64,000 nt of DNA, taken from assembly GCA_907165275.2 (NCBI GenBank), contig OU015653.1, positions 1,332,001 through 1,396,000 on the forward strand, given 5' to 3'. The stretch is from Zygaena filipendulae. Lineage: Eukaryota > Arthropoda > Insecta > Lepidoptera > Zygaenidae. The notes beneath the pieces are model-generated. The model was given only the letters and a program-made list of their open reading frames with translations, was not told the origin of the DNA and ran no database searches. A program made the position numbers and the translations under genes. This document shows, one piece after another, positions 10,636-21,512 of this stretch (position 1 is its first letter; every line of letters begins with the position of its first letter).

Positions 10636-10866
10636 CCGCACTCAGAGTCGACTTTAATGATTACTTAGTTAAGTATAGATTTTTAAAACAAAATTGCTGC
10701 AATCAGAGACGTTCAGTAAATTACTGTTAATTGATATTTAATGAGATGTAACTTAATTAGTTAAATGCCAATTAACATTAATTTATGAAACTTGTCTGAT
10801 TGCGGCAGTTTTGTTTTAAAAATCTATACTTAACTAAATAATCATTAAAGTCGACTCTGAGTGCGG
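10636..10866. mobile_element. Palindromic MITE, full copy
   Basis: CCGCACTCAGAGTCGACTTT at the left and its complement at the right end; the arms are nearly 80 bp each and include GCAATCAGAGACG/CGTCT sub-termini. Almost the whole 231 bp can fold back. Confidence 0.8.
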
Positions 10867-11620
10867 CGGTAAGAGAAACTACCGATCCACCATTATGTTC
10901 CTTAGTTATATTTTTGCAACAAGTAATACCTAGCTAATAGCTATAATTATAAGGAAAAAGTATTGTTGTTTTAATTTGGTACAGCAGTGATGTTATTCAC
11001 TTAAGGACGACGTCGCATCTTATTGGAACAGTAAAAAAGTTCAACGACTAACAAAAGTGTTATAAATGTACATAATACATATTTTTCATGTTGACTCTGA
11101 ATGTCCTTGTTCATATAACATTAAGATATGAAACCCCAATTGTTTTTAACCTGTTTATAAACGAAAAAAAACGCAAGCATAAAGCCGTTTATAACGTAGA
11201 AATAATATATCAAGTCGTGAGGAAATCCTCGAAAGAAAATTGGCATGAGCCCGTAACTTGCGGCGAATTAGCGATGGTAGGTACGTACTGCGGAAACCGC
11301 GACCTCCCTCGTAGGGTAATCGTAATTATGTTTACTTCGGGGCCCGTACCCGGCACGTGCCTCACCTGCCTGTTCCGCAGACATGCGGGCGACGAAGATA
11401 TCCATTCCTAAATTACTAGATCTTCTTTCAGGGTGTAAGGTTCAACTAGATCTACACTTATCTATATCTATAGCTCGAATGTGAAAAAAAGCCAAGTCAA
11501 ATCTTGTGCTTCAGTTTATCCTAGGTTTAAATAGGTACCTACTTTGATTAAAATTCGACTGTTGTAATTTAAGGAGTAACATTGTTGTAGCACAAAAACA
11601 AGCAATTGTCTACTTAAACA
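10867..11620. other. Unassigned non-coding DNA
   Basis: Includes a 107-codon plus frame (11088-11411) whose last part is GC-richer but has no recognisable motif. Nothing else seen. Confidence 0.4.
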
Positions 11621-11885
11621 ATATTGGACACGTATTTTTTCTTTTTTCACGTAATCAAAAAATAACGGCGATACATGATGCATAGAGTTGAAATTTCGCG
11701 TGACGTCACAACCCGGTGCAGTTTGTATGGGGCTTATACTGAATATTGACGTCACGAGTGCCCCACCCTAAACTTTAATGCGCTTTATCTATGTTTATTT
11801 TCATTAATTTGAAAAAGCAAAAATACGTGTCTATTCTTTTTTTTATTTTCTAACTGACGGACTAATTAGAATTTTGATTTTGACA
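11621..11885 (+). mobile_element. CRE-MITE
   Basis: TTGGACACGTATTTTTTC...AAAATACGTGTC subterminal inverted repeats and two perfect TGACGTCA boxes (11701-11708, 11747-11754). Right end GACGGACTAATTAG. Confidence 0.8.
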
Positions 11886-12294
11886 CCCTGGAGAATACCC
11901 AATTGTGTTTTAATTTATTTTAGATTTTTTTAATGTTTTTTTTTTAAATAAATTTCGCGAGTATCCACAGAAAATAGCACCCATTTCGATCTCAATTCTT
12001 TTGTTGGCGAAATCGGAAACCACGCGTAATAATGAATGTTGAAATTGGTTCTCATTTCCACATTTTAAATTTTTTTGGTGGTTTATGGTATTTGTTCGCA
12101 ATATTTCTCCACTAAAAACTTGTATTCACTTCTAGGAATCTTTCATTTAGAGTATATCGGTGCACGCAATAAACTCTACAACGACTCGTGCTTTCGTAAC
12201 TCGTAGGGCAAATTCTGTACACATCGCCTAAACATTATAATTGGACATCACCACGCAACCATTTAAATTGTTTATTTTAATTCAATTACCATCA
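11886..12294. other. AT-rich unassigned DNA
   Basis: No gene or recognisable repeat. Confidence 0.4.
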
Positions 12295-12500
12295 TCACTA
12301 CATAGTATAAAACAAAGTCGCTTCCCGCTGTCTGTCTGACCCTATGTAATGCTTAGGTCTTTAAAACTACCCGGCGGATTTTGATGCGGTTTTTTTTGAT
12401 AGATAGAGTAATTCAAGAGGAAGGTTTATACATATAGTTCATCCTGGAATTCCCGCGGGAACTCCGAAATTACCTTGGATAAAACCACGGAGGACAGCTA
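12295..12500 (+). mobile_element. Helitron-like H-F, complete
   Basis: A|TCACTACATAGTATAAAAC start, CTGTCTGTCTGACC, GGATTTTGATGCGGTTTTTT, CCCGCGGGAACTCCGAAATT, CTAG at 12497-12500 before T. Confidence 0.75.
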
Positions 12501-12560
12501 GTTTATTATATAAATTAAAAAAGTAGTTTTTCAAACCCTTACAATTATTAAAGTTTATAC

Positions 12561-12684
12561 GTCTTAAACACTCAATCGATCATCATGAAATTTTGCGTAC
12601 ATTTTTTCAGGGCTACAAAAAAGGACTTTTTAATTCCCACGGGAACTCCGAAATAAGCGCGGGTGAAACTGCGGGGAACAGCTT
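12561..12684 (+). mobile_element. Helitron-like H-A, truncated
   Basis: CGATCATCATGAAATTTTGC...GCGGGTGAAACTGCGGGGAA. The terminal CTAG is lost (CTTTT). Confidence 0.6.
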
Positions 12685-13267
12685 TTTATAGCATAACCAA
12701 ACCCTTCAGGTACGTAGGGTCCTATCGCCATGGGAATGTTGTACTCCTGTCAGGTATTAGGTACTTACATCTCTAAACCGCTAACTTTGTGTTATTTACG
12801 ACATTAATATTCAAACTCGTAATAGAAATAGAATTACAGCTGTTGCAGACACAGTTTACAAGATCAGGGATCAAGCGTGCAATAACAAAGCCGAAAGAAA
12901 ACATAAACATGAATATATCGCTAGCTGCAGAAGCTTAAAGCGGTGTGCCATTTCGCTGACTCAGACACTCCAAGTGACATGAGAAGAGCGGGAATAAACA
13001 AGCCTTTTAGACATGTCACATGTGAAATTCACCAGCTAAACACCAGTTGGTGTTTAACCTAAAGGCAAATATAGTACTACCAAATACAGTATGTTAACAT
13101 TAAAAGTTTTTATTCAACTCTCAATGTATGTATATAACTATGTTCGTACGGGTGGAATCTTGCAACTCAATTTTGAAGCAGATATCTCTAACCGATTCAG
13201 TTGAAATTTTGTGTAGGTACACGTTTAGTTTGGATGACAATGCATGGTTTAATCTTTTTAACGCATT
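12685..13267. other. Unassigned non-coding DNA
   Basis: No gene. 12880-13030 looks non-repetitive. 13165-13215 may be an old Helitron scrap (CCGATTCAGTTGAAATTTTG). Confidence 0.4.
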
Positions 13268-13495
13268 TGAATAAACCCGCAATAATTTCGGAGATCCAGT
13301 GGAATTGCTCCATACAAACTTTGCAACCCCTTTTCACCCCCCAAGGGGTTGAATTTTTAAAAATCCATTCTTATTGGATGCCTACGTCATACAGTGAACA
13401 CACCCTCAAGTTTCAAGTTTCTATGATCAGCGGTTTAGGGTCTGCGTTGATCCGTCAGTCAGTGATTCAGGACAAAGCATTTTATATTATATAGA
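13268..13495 (-). mobile_element. Helitron-like H-B
   Basis: Minus strand 5' TCTATATAATATAAAATGC (ending 13495, next base T), GATCAACGCA-like core, CAAGGGGTG, TTGTATGGAGCAATTCC. The CTAG end is decayed. Same body at 24986, 44645 and 48645. Confidence 0.7.
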
Positions 13496-13840
13496 TAGAT
13501 AAGAGAGATAAATATTTAAATTGAATAATCAAATTAAATAAATTGAACAATGAAGTTAAAACTTTAAGAAATCGCTGCTAACTTGGACCTATAACTAGGC
13601 GACCAGAAACACTCTGGTATATAATATTTTTATTATCCCAACCCGAACCCGACTTAGAAAGCAAACGTTACCAACTAAATAAAATATTTATTTTATCCAA
13701 CGAATTCTTGTGCTGTTTTGTGTTTTATATGTAAACCAGTCTATAGTGTGCATAATACCTATAACATTTTGGTGCAAAAAAATATATTATAAATAATGAT
13801 AGTTTATCACATTGTTTTATCATCTTCTCTCGTTTAAAAC
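13496..13840. other. AT-rich unassigned DNA
   Basis: Nothing recognised. Confidence 0.4.
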
Positions 13841-13920
13841 TTATTTATTTATTTAAACTTTTTGCACAATATGGTAAATAAGGCGGAATTAATGCTATTG
13901 TGGCATTGTCTGCCAGTTGA
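13841..13920 (-). repeat. LINE 3' tail, (AAAT)n
   Basis: The minus strand reads GACAATGCCACAATAGCATT, CCGCCTTATT, TTGTGCAAAAAGTTTAAATA then AATAAATAAG. It is the same tail as at 49120 and 56424. Confidence 0.7.
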
Positions 13921-14180
13921 TGATTTTAATGCGGTTTTCATCGACGGAAAGGTTTATACGTATCTATATTATATTTAAAAAAAACATACATACAATCGAA
14001 CATAGAACCTCCTCCTTTTTGGAAGTCAGTTAAAAATGAATCCCTATTTCCCTTAGCCGCGACATCACGCATGAACAGCTGGACCAATTTCACTAATTCT
14101 GTTTTTGTTGTGTTTGTAAGGAGAAGGAGAATATTATGAGAGAAGTTTGGAGTTCCTGCGGGAATTGCGAAGCTAACTTC
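13921..14180 (+). repeat. Decayed Helitron fragments
   Basis: 13921-13975 resembles H-F (GATTTTAATGCGGTTTTCAT). 14057-14180 resembles H-H (GAACAGCTGGACCAATTTCA, TTTGGAGTTCCTGCGGGAAT). Between them lies GAACCTCCTCCTTTTTGGAA, a common LINE/SINE-type word also seen inverted at 59245. Confidence 0.5.
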
Positions 14181-14197
14181 CTTATATTTATATATTA

Positions 14198-14416
14198 CTA
14201 GATGTGCCTCGCGGTTTCAGCCTCGTTAATTTCAGAGTTCCCGCAAGAATTTCGGGATAAAAAGTACCCTATGTGTTAACCTGATATATGAGCTATATTA
14301 TTGTAAGGTTTCATTTAAATCCATCTAGTAGTTTTTGCGTGAAAGAGTAACAAACATCCATCTATCCATCCATCCATACATTCTTACAAACTTTCGCGTT
14401 TATAATATTAGTAGGA
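14198..14416 (-). mobile_element. Helitron-like H-A2, complete
   Basis: 3' CTAG at 14198-14201, 5' TCCTAC at 14416 next to T. Contains the CCAT/GGAT tract. Confidence 0.8.
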
Positions 14417-14589
14417 TAGAATAACTATAGCTATACTGAAGGTATTAAATAAGGAATTTAATTAACATTCCAAAGCAGTTTGGAAAGGCCAAGCTTCCAA
14501 GTAATTTTGGGCGAAGCAGCTAGTCAACCTTCATAAACACAACCAACACCTAGAACAGATTTCTTCTTTCTCTTCACAGACATCCTAAA

Positions 14590-14753
14590 AATATCACCGC
14601 GGGAATTCCGGGATAAAAAGTACACTATCCCTTCTCTGTGCCTCCTGGCAACGTGTATGCAAAATTTCATGACGATCGGTTGAGCCGTTGAGGCGTGAAA
14701 GTGTAACAAATAAACAAAGAAACACTCACTCACTCACTTTCACTTTTATATTA
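14590..14753 (-). mobile_element. Helitron-like H-A, 3'-truncated
   Basis: ACCGCGGGAATTCCGGGATA, CGTGTATGCAAAATTTCATG, GGCGTGAAAGTGTAACAAAT, CACTCACTCACTTTCACTTT. It abuts the next, opposite copy at 14754. Confidence 0.65.
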
Positions 14754-14968
14754 TCCTACTAATATTATAATCGCAAAAGTTTGTAAGTATGTATGGATGG
14801 ATGGATGGATGGATGGATGTTTGTTTGTTACTCTTTCACGCAAAAACTACTGGATGGATTTAAATGAAACTTTACAATAATATAGCTTATACATCAGATT
14901 AACACATAGGATACTTTTTATCCCGGAATTCCCGCGGGAACTCTGAAATTAACGCGGGGCATAACTAG
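14754..14968 (+). mobile_element. Helitron-like H-A2, complete, with GGAT microsatellite
   Basis: TCCTACTAATATTATAATCG at 14754 after A; (ATGG)n near 14790-14820; CTAG at 14965-14968 before T. The next 77 bp are also shared with an inverted copy at 29606. Confidence 0.8.
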
Positions 14969-15045
14969 TAATGATATAGATGTAGTGATAAACTTTACCA
15001 CAATTCATTTTATAACTTAATTAGTGTAGAATCTCGCAATTCCGA
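14969..15045 (+). repeat. 77-bp tail shared beyond a Helitron end
   Basis: TAATGATATAGATGTAGTGA...GAATCTCGCAATTCC is repeated inverted at 29606-29692, in both cases directly outside the CTAG of an H-A2 copy. Confidence 0.75.
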
Positions 15046-15399
15046 AACTCCGCGTCGGCGAGCGGTCCGCGGGGCGTTCGTGTATAAATTAACGATATTA
15101 ATCTTTGTCACTTAATACTCCATGAAGTTCAGGAGTGATGAATCGCGGCAGATCTAGATAACTGGCCGGAACGAAACACGCTGGTAATTGTTACCGGGAA
15201 TTTATGATTTTAATTATATCGAAGGGTAGATTTTCGGTGGATAACGGGTACGGCTAGGATCTTAATTTGAATTATGTGATGCCATTTTATGATGATCAGG
15301 GACAAAGTAGGCGTTTTTAAAGACGCACGTAGAGGCTTGTAGAGGCTTGATTTGTAGAGGCTTTGTTTATAAAAATCTAGTACCTACACTTATAATATA
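15046..15399. other. Unassigned DNA with a short direct repeat
   Basis: GTAGAGGCTT occurs three times at 15329-15362. Otherwise nothing recognised. Confidence 0.45.
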
Positions 15400-15603
15400 C
15401 TAGTAGTGGCCCGCGGTTTCACCCGCGTTAATTTCAGAGTTACCGCGGGAATTCCGGGATAAAAAGTACCCTATGTGTTAATCTGATGTATATTATTGTA
15501 AAGTTTCATTAAAATCCATCCAGTAGTTTTTGCGTGAAAGAGTAACAAAAATCCATCCATCCATACATTCTTACAAATTTTCGCGTTTATAATATTAGTA
15601 GGA
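15400..15603 (-). mobile_element. Helitron-like H-A2, complete
   Basis: CTAG 15400-15403, hairpin GCGGTTTCACCCGCG, 5' TCCTAC ending 15603 beside T. Confidence 0.8.
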
Positions 15604-15680
15604 TTGAAAGATTTTTCAAACTTACTCGCCTCATCTGGCTACACCTATTTGATATAACAATGTTTCCCATTCTTAAAAAA

Positions 15681-16138
15681 AATATATAGTCGCTGATTGC
15701 AGTATTTGACATTTACTTACGATTTTTAAACTGACCTTTTGTTAGGATATTTCAACAATTTACCTTCTACAACGTGTTGAAGAATTGTCTGAAAACTAGA
15801 AAATAGTTTGCTCAGAATTGACTTCCGAATCGATTGCAACATATTTATATACAACATGGTTATATTTTTTCATTTCTATAAGCTCATGTCTAAATTATGT
15901 ATAATACAATATTTGGCACGTACGCCGCTCATAGCAAAAAAAAAACGATTCGGTCATTGACATGTAGGTGCGGGCGTAGCACTTGAAATTTCGTAGATAG
16001 GTCACCTCCAAGCAAATGTTGAATAACTTTTAAACTATTAATTTTTTCGACATAATTTCTATTTTAATTATATTATTATTTATTTTTTTAATTGGGTGTG
16101 TCAGGTTTTTTGGTTAATTCATTAACACGTTGTATATA
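15681..16138. mobile_element. T-family MITE with shared left neighbour
   Basis: ACAACGTGTTGAAGAATTG near 15769 and ATTCATTAACACGTTGTATA at 16118-16137 are the termini. 15681-15767 also matches 3823-3914. Confidence 0.7.
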
Positions 16139-17277
16139 TGTTAGTATCTTTATAGGATCACGTTTTGGAACATATCCAAGCTAATACTGCGCGGTATTGT
16201 ATACAAAGCTAATATTGCAGGCATCGTTTCGAAGCCGAATGCTTGCCTGCTCCAGCCTGGAACCTAACGCAGCTATTGCGGTCACATAGTTTATTAAAAT
16301 TTAGCAGCCAGCCGCGCCTGCTTACCCAGATTGCAGCAATTTAGGCTACGAACTTAGCATCCACAAATTGTTACGGCGTTCCATAGGCTTACCGGCTCAA
16401 ATTGGAAATTATTTAAAACTTAATATACTATTTTAAGTATTTTCAGTATCTTCCGTTTATTTTATTATAATATTTGTAAGATCTATCAGTATGTTTGTTT
16501 TAGTAGCAAATATCCACGATGTGAGGTCTTATGTAGGTAGACCTGAAACTGGTTTAACCTCCGAATTCTGCAAGACTCTACATCAATTTATATACTTAAT
16601 GAACGATACTGTCGTTTAAAATCCAGGGGAGTGGCAAAATAATCGAGGGAGGATTAAAATAGCGTAAAAAGTATTTATTTTAGTTAACACAGCAGCATTT
16701 AGAATAGGGTACTTGCAGGAAATTTATAATAAGAAATTGTGTCAATATTTCAAAAATAGAGCCTTAAAAAAGCGTTATCGTGAAAGATTTACTAAAAAAA
16801 TTTCAATAGTTTCCAAAATATTCAACTTTTAATTTTGTGAAACGAAACGTTGCAACGAAACACCAATCACAGCCAAGCTTGACACATGACGTCACTTTTA
16901 TTTCTTTAGGAAACATTTACCTCTTTCAGAGAAGGCAAAAGAAACTAAGTGCATACAGTCAACGAATATATTTTCCATTTTCTGAAGTTTCTTACTTTAA
17001 AATGCATCTGTAAGATGCATTTCGATTCTTTACTGGAACTTTTGGAAGTAAATCGACACAGTTCAACCTTAATTTCGCTTTTGGATATTGAAGTTATCTG
17101 TCTGTCAGTGTCACATGACCCTGTCAATACGACATTGACATTTCTATCACAGATTAATAAGGCGTAATTTTGAACAAGTGACGTCATTCCGTCAGTAGGA
17201 ACTTTGAAACCCTCTATTTCATTAATTTATGCATATATTTTTTTGCTTTTTCTTGTTTTGTTTAAGTAGGCCATATA
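16139..17277. other. Unassigned, largely non-repetitive DNA
   Basis: 16140-16420 is GC-richer and has two near copies of CCAAGCTAATAcTGC-like text. 16890-17210 contains two ATGACGTCA-type words (TGACGTCA at about 16888, GTGACGTCATTCC at about 17180) but no repeat match here. Confidence 0.4.
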
Positions 17278-17409
17278 CAAGCTGTTGTTTTGGTCAACAA
17301 CGCCCGTCACAGAGGTGGTTGTACTAACGATACTGATGTCAAAAAAAATATAAAAAAAAATAATTATTTTTTCAAGGAAAATCCGAAAAAATTATTTATT
17401 TTGTTTATA

Positions 17410-17660
17410 CAAGCGGGCGAGCCTACGCTACCGGTCGTTGACCGCGCGGCGCGGCGCGCATCATATGGCATGCAATAGTACCTACGTACATAGTACCTAC
17501 ATACACCCCGCCTCGGTGGGAACGCGGGCGAATGCGGCGGGGCGGGCGGGCGGCGGGGGCCGGGGGGCGCGGCGATGTGCCACCCCCGCCCGCCGGCGCT
17601 AGCGCCAGCGGCCAGCGCCAGGCGCCAGCCAGTCTGCCTCCCACAGCCGCGGCTATTGCG
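17410..17660. other. GC-rich block inside the transposon
   Basis: Strikingly GC-rich, with runs such as GGCGGGGCGGGCGGGCGGC and GCCAGCG/GCCAGC repeats, in otherwise AT-rich DNA. It precedes the transposase remnant and may be the element's promoter or captured DNA. Confidence 0.6.
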
Positions 17661-17767
17661 CGTGCGTTGTTTCTATGCTAAAATGGCTCGGTCGTTCGCA
17701 GGATTAACCAATAGTGAAATTTACGATTTATTGAGTATTTAGTAATAGCGAAGATGAAGCGAATAGT

Positions 17768-18268
17768 GTGGCCGAGTGGAGTGCGACGTTTTCAACTCGT
17801 CCAAGTGAAACTCGTTACACCATAAGGACTGTTGTTTTTAGTCTCAGGGAATGGGTAACATTCGCTACACCTCGTCACACAACAGGTAGAGGTCAATCTG
17901 GGCTCCCTGTTAATGTTCAAGATGCAGTCCTTGAATACCTACTTTCGTGCGCAGCCGCGCGCGAATACCTACCTGGGATGCTGGGCGAAGCTTTGGCATT
18001 GACCATTTAACATCGGAGTTTGGTGATCGTTGGATAGGAAGAGGTGGACCCATACCGTGGCCACCACGTTCACCCGATCTAACTCAATTGGACTTTTATT
18101 TGTGGGGTGACGTAAAGTGGTACGCATGACGAATACGCCGACACATTAAAACAAGAGATACTGAACGCTTTAGAAGTGATTACGAAGAATGAAACTGTTT
18201 TATCGTGATTAAAAGACAATTTGCGATGTCGTGCTTCTGTGTGCATCGCGCAACGCGGTAGACACTGA
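17768..18268 (+). pseudogene. Transposase remnant (mariner-like, DUF4817-type)
   Basis: The N-terminal piece (frame from 17768) has TIRTVVFSLREWVTFATPRH and VNVQDAVLEYL, as in the DNA-binding region of these transposases. A frame change and internal deletion near 17940-18000 lead to FGDRWIGRGGPIPWPPRSPD with LTQLDFYLWG (about 18020-18115), the block that carries the third catalytic acidic residue. A further frame gives LKDNLRCRASVCIAQRGRH and a stop at 18266-18268. The central part with the first two catalytic residues is gone, so it cannot be active. A complete member would be roughly 350 residues (family knowledge). Confidence 0.8.
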
Positions 18269-19009
18269 ACAGATAAACCGTTAACGTAAAATCAGTGTAA
18301 ATAAAAAAAACTTTTAGAAGACTTCGTGTTATGTGTAATCAATAATTTGTAAATCACGTTTAATGATTGTAAATAAGTTCGTTCACCTTTTTAAATACGC
18401 CAAAGGTACTTAATAACAGCGCCATAGAACTTTAATGGATATTATTAATGGATAAAAATGTCATTTCTAATTTAATAATTTCTAAATTATTCAGTTCCTT
18501 TGCCGGTCCTAAGCCCAGTAAAGTATGGAGGGAAAGAGAGTCTAAAATGTGTTGTTTACTTACCGTGATCTAAATAGGTAAAACGTTTGTGCAAAAGTAG
18601 GTACCTACCTAAGTAGGTACCGGCGACGACGCGACGCGCGATGTAGCTGCTCGTAGCGCGTAGATGTCGTAGCTCTAGTCTACGCGCTAAGGCTTTACCA
18701 ATTACCATTTAATGTAAACATTTTTAGATATCTTGTGCAGAGATTTTCTTTTAAATAATGTTCCGAATTATAAAAAATATTTTTTTTTTATATTTTTTTT
18801 AGAACCCATATTAGTTATATTACTACCTCCGTTACGCGCGTTGCTGACCAAAACAACATTCTGTATATTTAAAATAGACTGAAAAAAAAAGTTCATGCAA
18901 GTACCCTATTGATATAAAAAAATTTAAATAGGTAAAGTAAACTCTAAAAAATGCAGAAAATATTATGTTACATGTTGTTTTGCTTGAGTCTTGTTAGGGC
19001 CTTAATTGA

Positions 19010-19100
19010 AATTTTAATGTGGGCAGAGGAAGCCGTAAATAGAGCGTGCGATAGCAGAGAGAGGCCTTCGCCCAGCAGTGGTACGCCCGTCGTGCCCAAA
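19010..19100 (+). repeat. LINE C-terminal/3' remnant
   Basis: GAGAGAGGCCTTCGCCCAGC followed by AGTGGTACG is the well-known lepidopteran LINE (RTE-like) end; in frame it reads RERPSPSSGT. Strongly 5'-truncated. Confidence 0.7.
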
Positions 19101-19146
19101 ATAATAATTATAACGTTTCATTACGATATTGTATCCTTGTTATCTA

Positions 19147-19352
19147 TCCTACTAATATTATAAATGTGAAAGTGTGAAAGTTTGGATATTTGGATGTTTG
19201 GATGTTTGTTACTCAATCACGCGAAACCGACTGAACGGATTTGGATGAAATTTGGCATGCACGTTGTCAGGGGTACAAATAAGGACATAGGGTACTTTTT
19301 ATCCCGAAATTCTCGCGGGAATTCCGAAATTGCCAGCTAGGGGCACAGCTAG
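19147..19352 (+). mobile_element. Helitron-like H-A, complete
   Basis: A|TCCTACTAATATTATAAATG, GGATGTTTGGATGTTTGTTA, ATTTGGATGAAATTTGGCAT, CTAG 19349-19352 before T. Confidence 0.8.
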
Positions 19353-19353
19353 T

Positions 19354-19630
19354 TATAAATATAAATTCGTAAGTGAGTTTGTTTGTTTGTTACGCTTTCA
19401 CGGTTAAACGGCTCAACCGATCACCACGAAATTTTGCATACACATTGTCAGGGGTACAGATAAGGACATAGGCGACTTTTTATCCCGGAATTCCCATGGG
19501 AAAGAAGAAATTAAATTAAATTTTGCATGCCTACTACCTACACATTGTCGAGGGTAGGTACAGAAAAAATATAGCGTAGTAGTTATAGGTAGGTACCCGC
19601 GGGATCTCCGAAACCACGGGGCACAGCTAG
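19354..19630 (+). mobile_element. Helitron-like H-A, head-to-tail after the previous copy
   Basis: TTATAAATATAAATTCGTAA start (5' TCC lost), CGATCACCACGAAATTTTGC, an internal partial duplication around 19520-19560, and CTAG at 19627-19630. Confidence 0.7.
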
Positions 19631-19687
19631 TATTCTATAAAGTAAATTGTAAATGTATATTCTACAAACACTATTTATTCGAATAGT

Positions 19688-19742
19688 GGAAAAGCGTAAC
19701 CAACAAACAAACAAACAATCGCATATTTTATAATAGTAAGGA
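19688..19742 (-). repeat. Helitron-like H-A 5' scrap
   Basis: GCGTAACCAACAAACAAAC...TATTTTATAATAGTAAGGAT. Confidence 0.6.
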
Positions 19743-19780
19743 TTATATGCCGTAAGAGGGTTACTAGACACATAATATAA

Positions 19781-20408
19781 CTAGATTCGCCCTGTGCGCG
19801 AGCTGCGAGCAGCTCGCGTTTCTGAGCCAGGGCCGAAACAATTTCCCCATACAAACAACTAATGTTCGGCGGCCATCTTGAAAAATGACGCAATCGAGAA
19901 ACTGATTCGATATTCGGCATCAGCGACCCCAAAAACCCCCGGACGCCGAACCTCACCCGGATCGGATCAACTTTTTTTTCGGCCGCCATTTTGAATCCGC
20001 CATTTTGGATTTTTACCACGCCAGACGGTTGACCCCCATTGACCTCTATGACATTTGTTTGAGCACCCCCTACCTGACTCTTTTAGTTTCGGAGATAATC
20101 GAGTTTAAATTTTGTTCGGCGGCCATGATTTTTTCCGCCATTTTGAAAAAAAAGTTTCACTATTGAAATTTCCCTAAGGTGTGGATCAAACTTTGTGAGT
20201 AACAGTTTTACTTTTGATGGATAGTTTCGGCGGGCAGTCGACTCACTACCTGATGAGAAGCAGGAATCGAAGATGTCGAGGTTTTTCCATAATCACCGAA
20301 ACGTCCCCTCTACATGTTCCATACATTATATCAACCTAGAGATGCTCCTTCTGGGAGAACAATTATGTCAATGAGCGAGTGCTAATCCAGCTTTATATAT
20401 TATAATAA
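19781..20408 (-). mobile_element. Tandem Helitron-like unit 1 (internally deleted)
   Basis: Read on the minus strand the end is hairpin CGCGAGCTGCTCGCAGCTCG, GCACAGGGCGAAT, CTAG (19781-19784), T: a Helitron 3' terminus. Compared with units 2 and 3, about 480 bp are missing right after the hairpin. Confidence 0.75.
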
Positions 20409-21512
20409 CTAGATTCGCCCTGTGCGCGAGCTGCGAGCAGCTCGCGAGGCTTGGTCGCCCTGTGCCCGGTTGCCCCCCATTGACCTCTATTTGTTCGAGC
20501 ACCGCCACCTGACTCTTTTAGTTTCGGAGATAATAGAGTTAGAATTTTGTTCGGCGACCATGATTTTTTCCGCCATTTTGAAAAAAAAGTTTCACTATTG
20601 AAATTTGCCCAAGGTGTGGATCAAACTTTGTAAGTAACAGTTTTACTTTTGATGGATAGTTTCGGCGGGCAGTCAACTCACTACCTGATGAGGAGCAGGA
20701 ATCGAAGATGTCAAGGTTTTCCCACAATCACAGAAACCTCCTTTCCACATCTTAAATACATTATATCAACCTAGAGATGCTCCTTCTGGGAGAACAATTA
20801 TGCTTAACTTTTTTTCGCCAGCCATTTCGAATCTGTCCGCCATCTTGGAATTATTTATATCCCGATAGAAGAAGATAGTGCACCACCAACTGTACAAATT
20901 TTTTTTCAATACCCACGGCCGTTAGTTTCCGAGCCAGGGCCGAAACAATTTCCCCATACAAACAACTAATGTTCGGCGGCCATCTTGAAAAATGACGCAA
21001 TCGAAAAACTGATTCGATATTCGGCATCAGCGACCCCAAAAACCCCCGGATGCCGATCCTCACCCGGATCGGATCAACTTTTTTTTCGGCCGCCATTTTG
21101 AATCCGCCATTTTGGATTTTTACCACGCCAGGCGGTTGCCCCCCATCGACCTCTATGACATTTGTTTGAGCACCCCCCATCAGACTCCTATAGTTTCGGA
21201 GATAATCGAGTTTGAATTTTGTTCGGCGGCCATGTTTTTTTCCGCCATTTTGAAAAAAAAGTTACAATATTGAAATTTGCCCAAGGTGTGGATGAAATTT
21301 AGTTAGAAACGTTTTCACTTTCGATGGATAGTTTCGGCGGGCAGTCGACTCACTACCTGATGAGAAGCAGGAATCGAAGATGTCGAGGTTTTCCCATAAT
21401 CACCGAAACGTCCCCTCTACATGTTCCATACATTATATCAACCTAGAGATGCTCCTTCTGGGAGAACAATTATGTCAATGAGTGAGTGGTAATCTAGCTT
21501 TATATATTATAA
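20409..21512 (-). mobile_element. Tandem Helitron-like unit 2 (1104 bp)
   Basis: Begins (minus 3' end) at CTAG 20409-20412 with the same hairpin. It contains two related half-units, each with GGCGGCCAT and CCGCCATTTTG blocks and the text GATGGATAGTTTCGGCGGGC, GAGATGCTCCTTCTGGGAGA. Period to the next copy is 1104 bp, with only scattered differences. The ATTATAATATATAAAG-like 5' side lacks a classical TC start. Confidence 0.8.

Larger units (their letters stand above)
17278..18863 (+). mobile_element. TIR DNA transposon, TA target, transposase damaged
   Basis: Left CAAGCTGTTGTTTTGGTCAA and right TTGCTGACCAAAACAACATT...CTG are inverted repeats, flanked by TA (17276-17277, 18864-18865). Imperfect TIR similarity runs about 100 bp and includes TCAAAAAAAATATAAAAAAA on the left and its complement on the right. 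Inside are a very GC-rich block (17410-17660) and a transposase remnant. TA duplication plus the transposase motif point to the Tc1/mariner-like group. Confidence 0.8.

Noticed and set aside
14780..14822. CRISPR-like or satellite array from GGAT repeats
   Set aside because: Plain tetranucleotide microsatellite inside Helitron H-A2.
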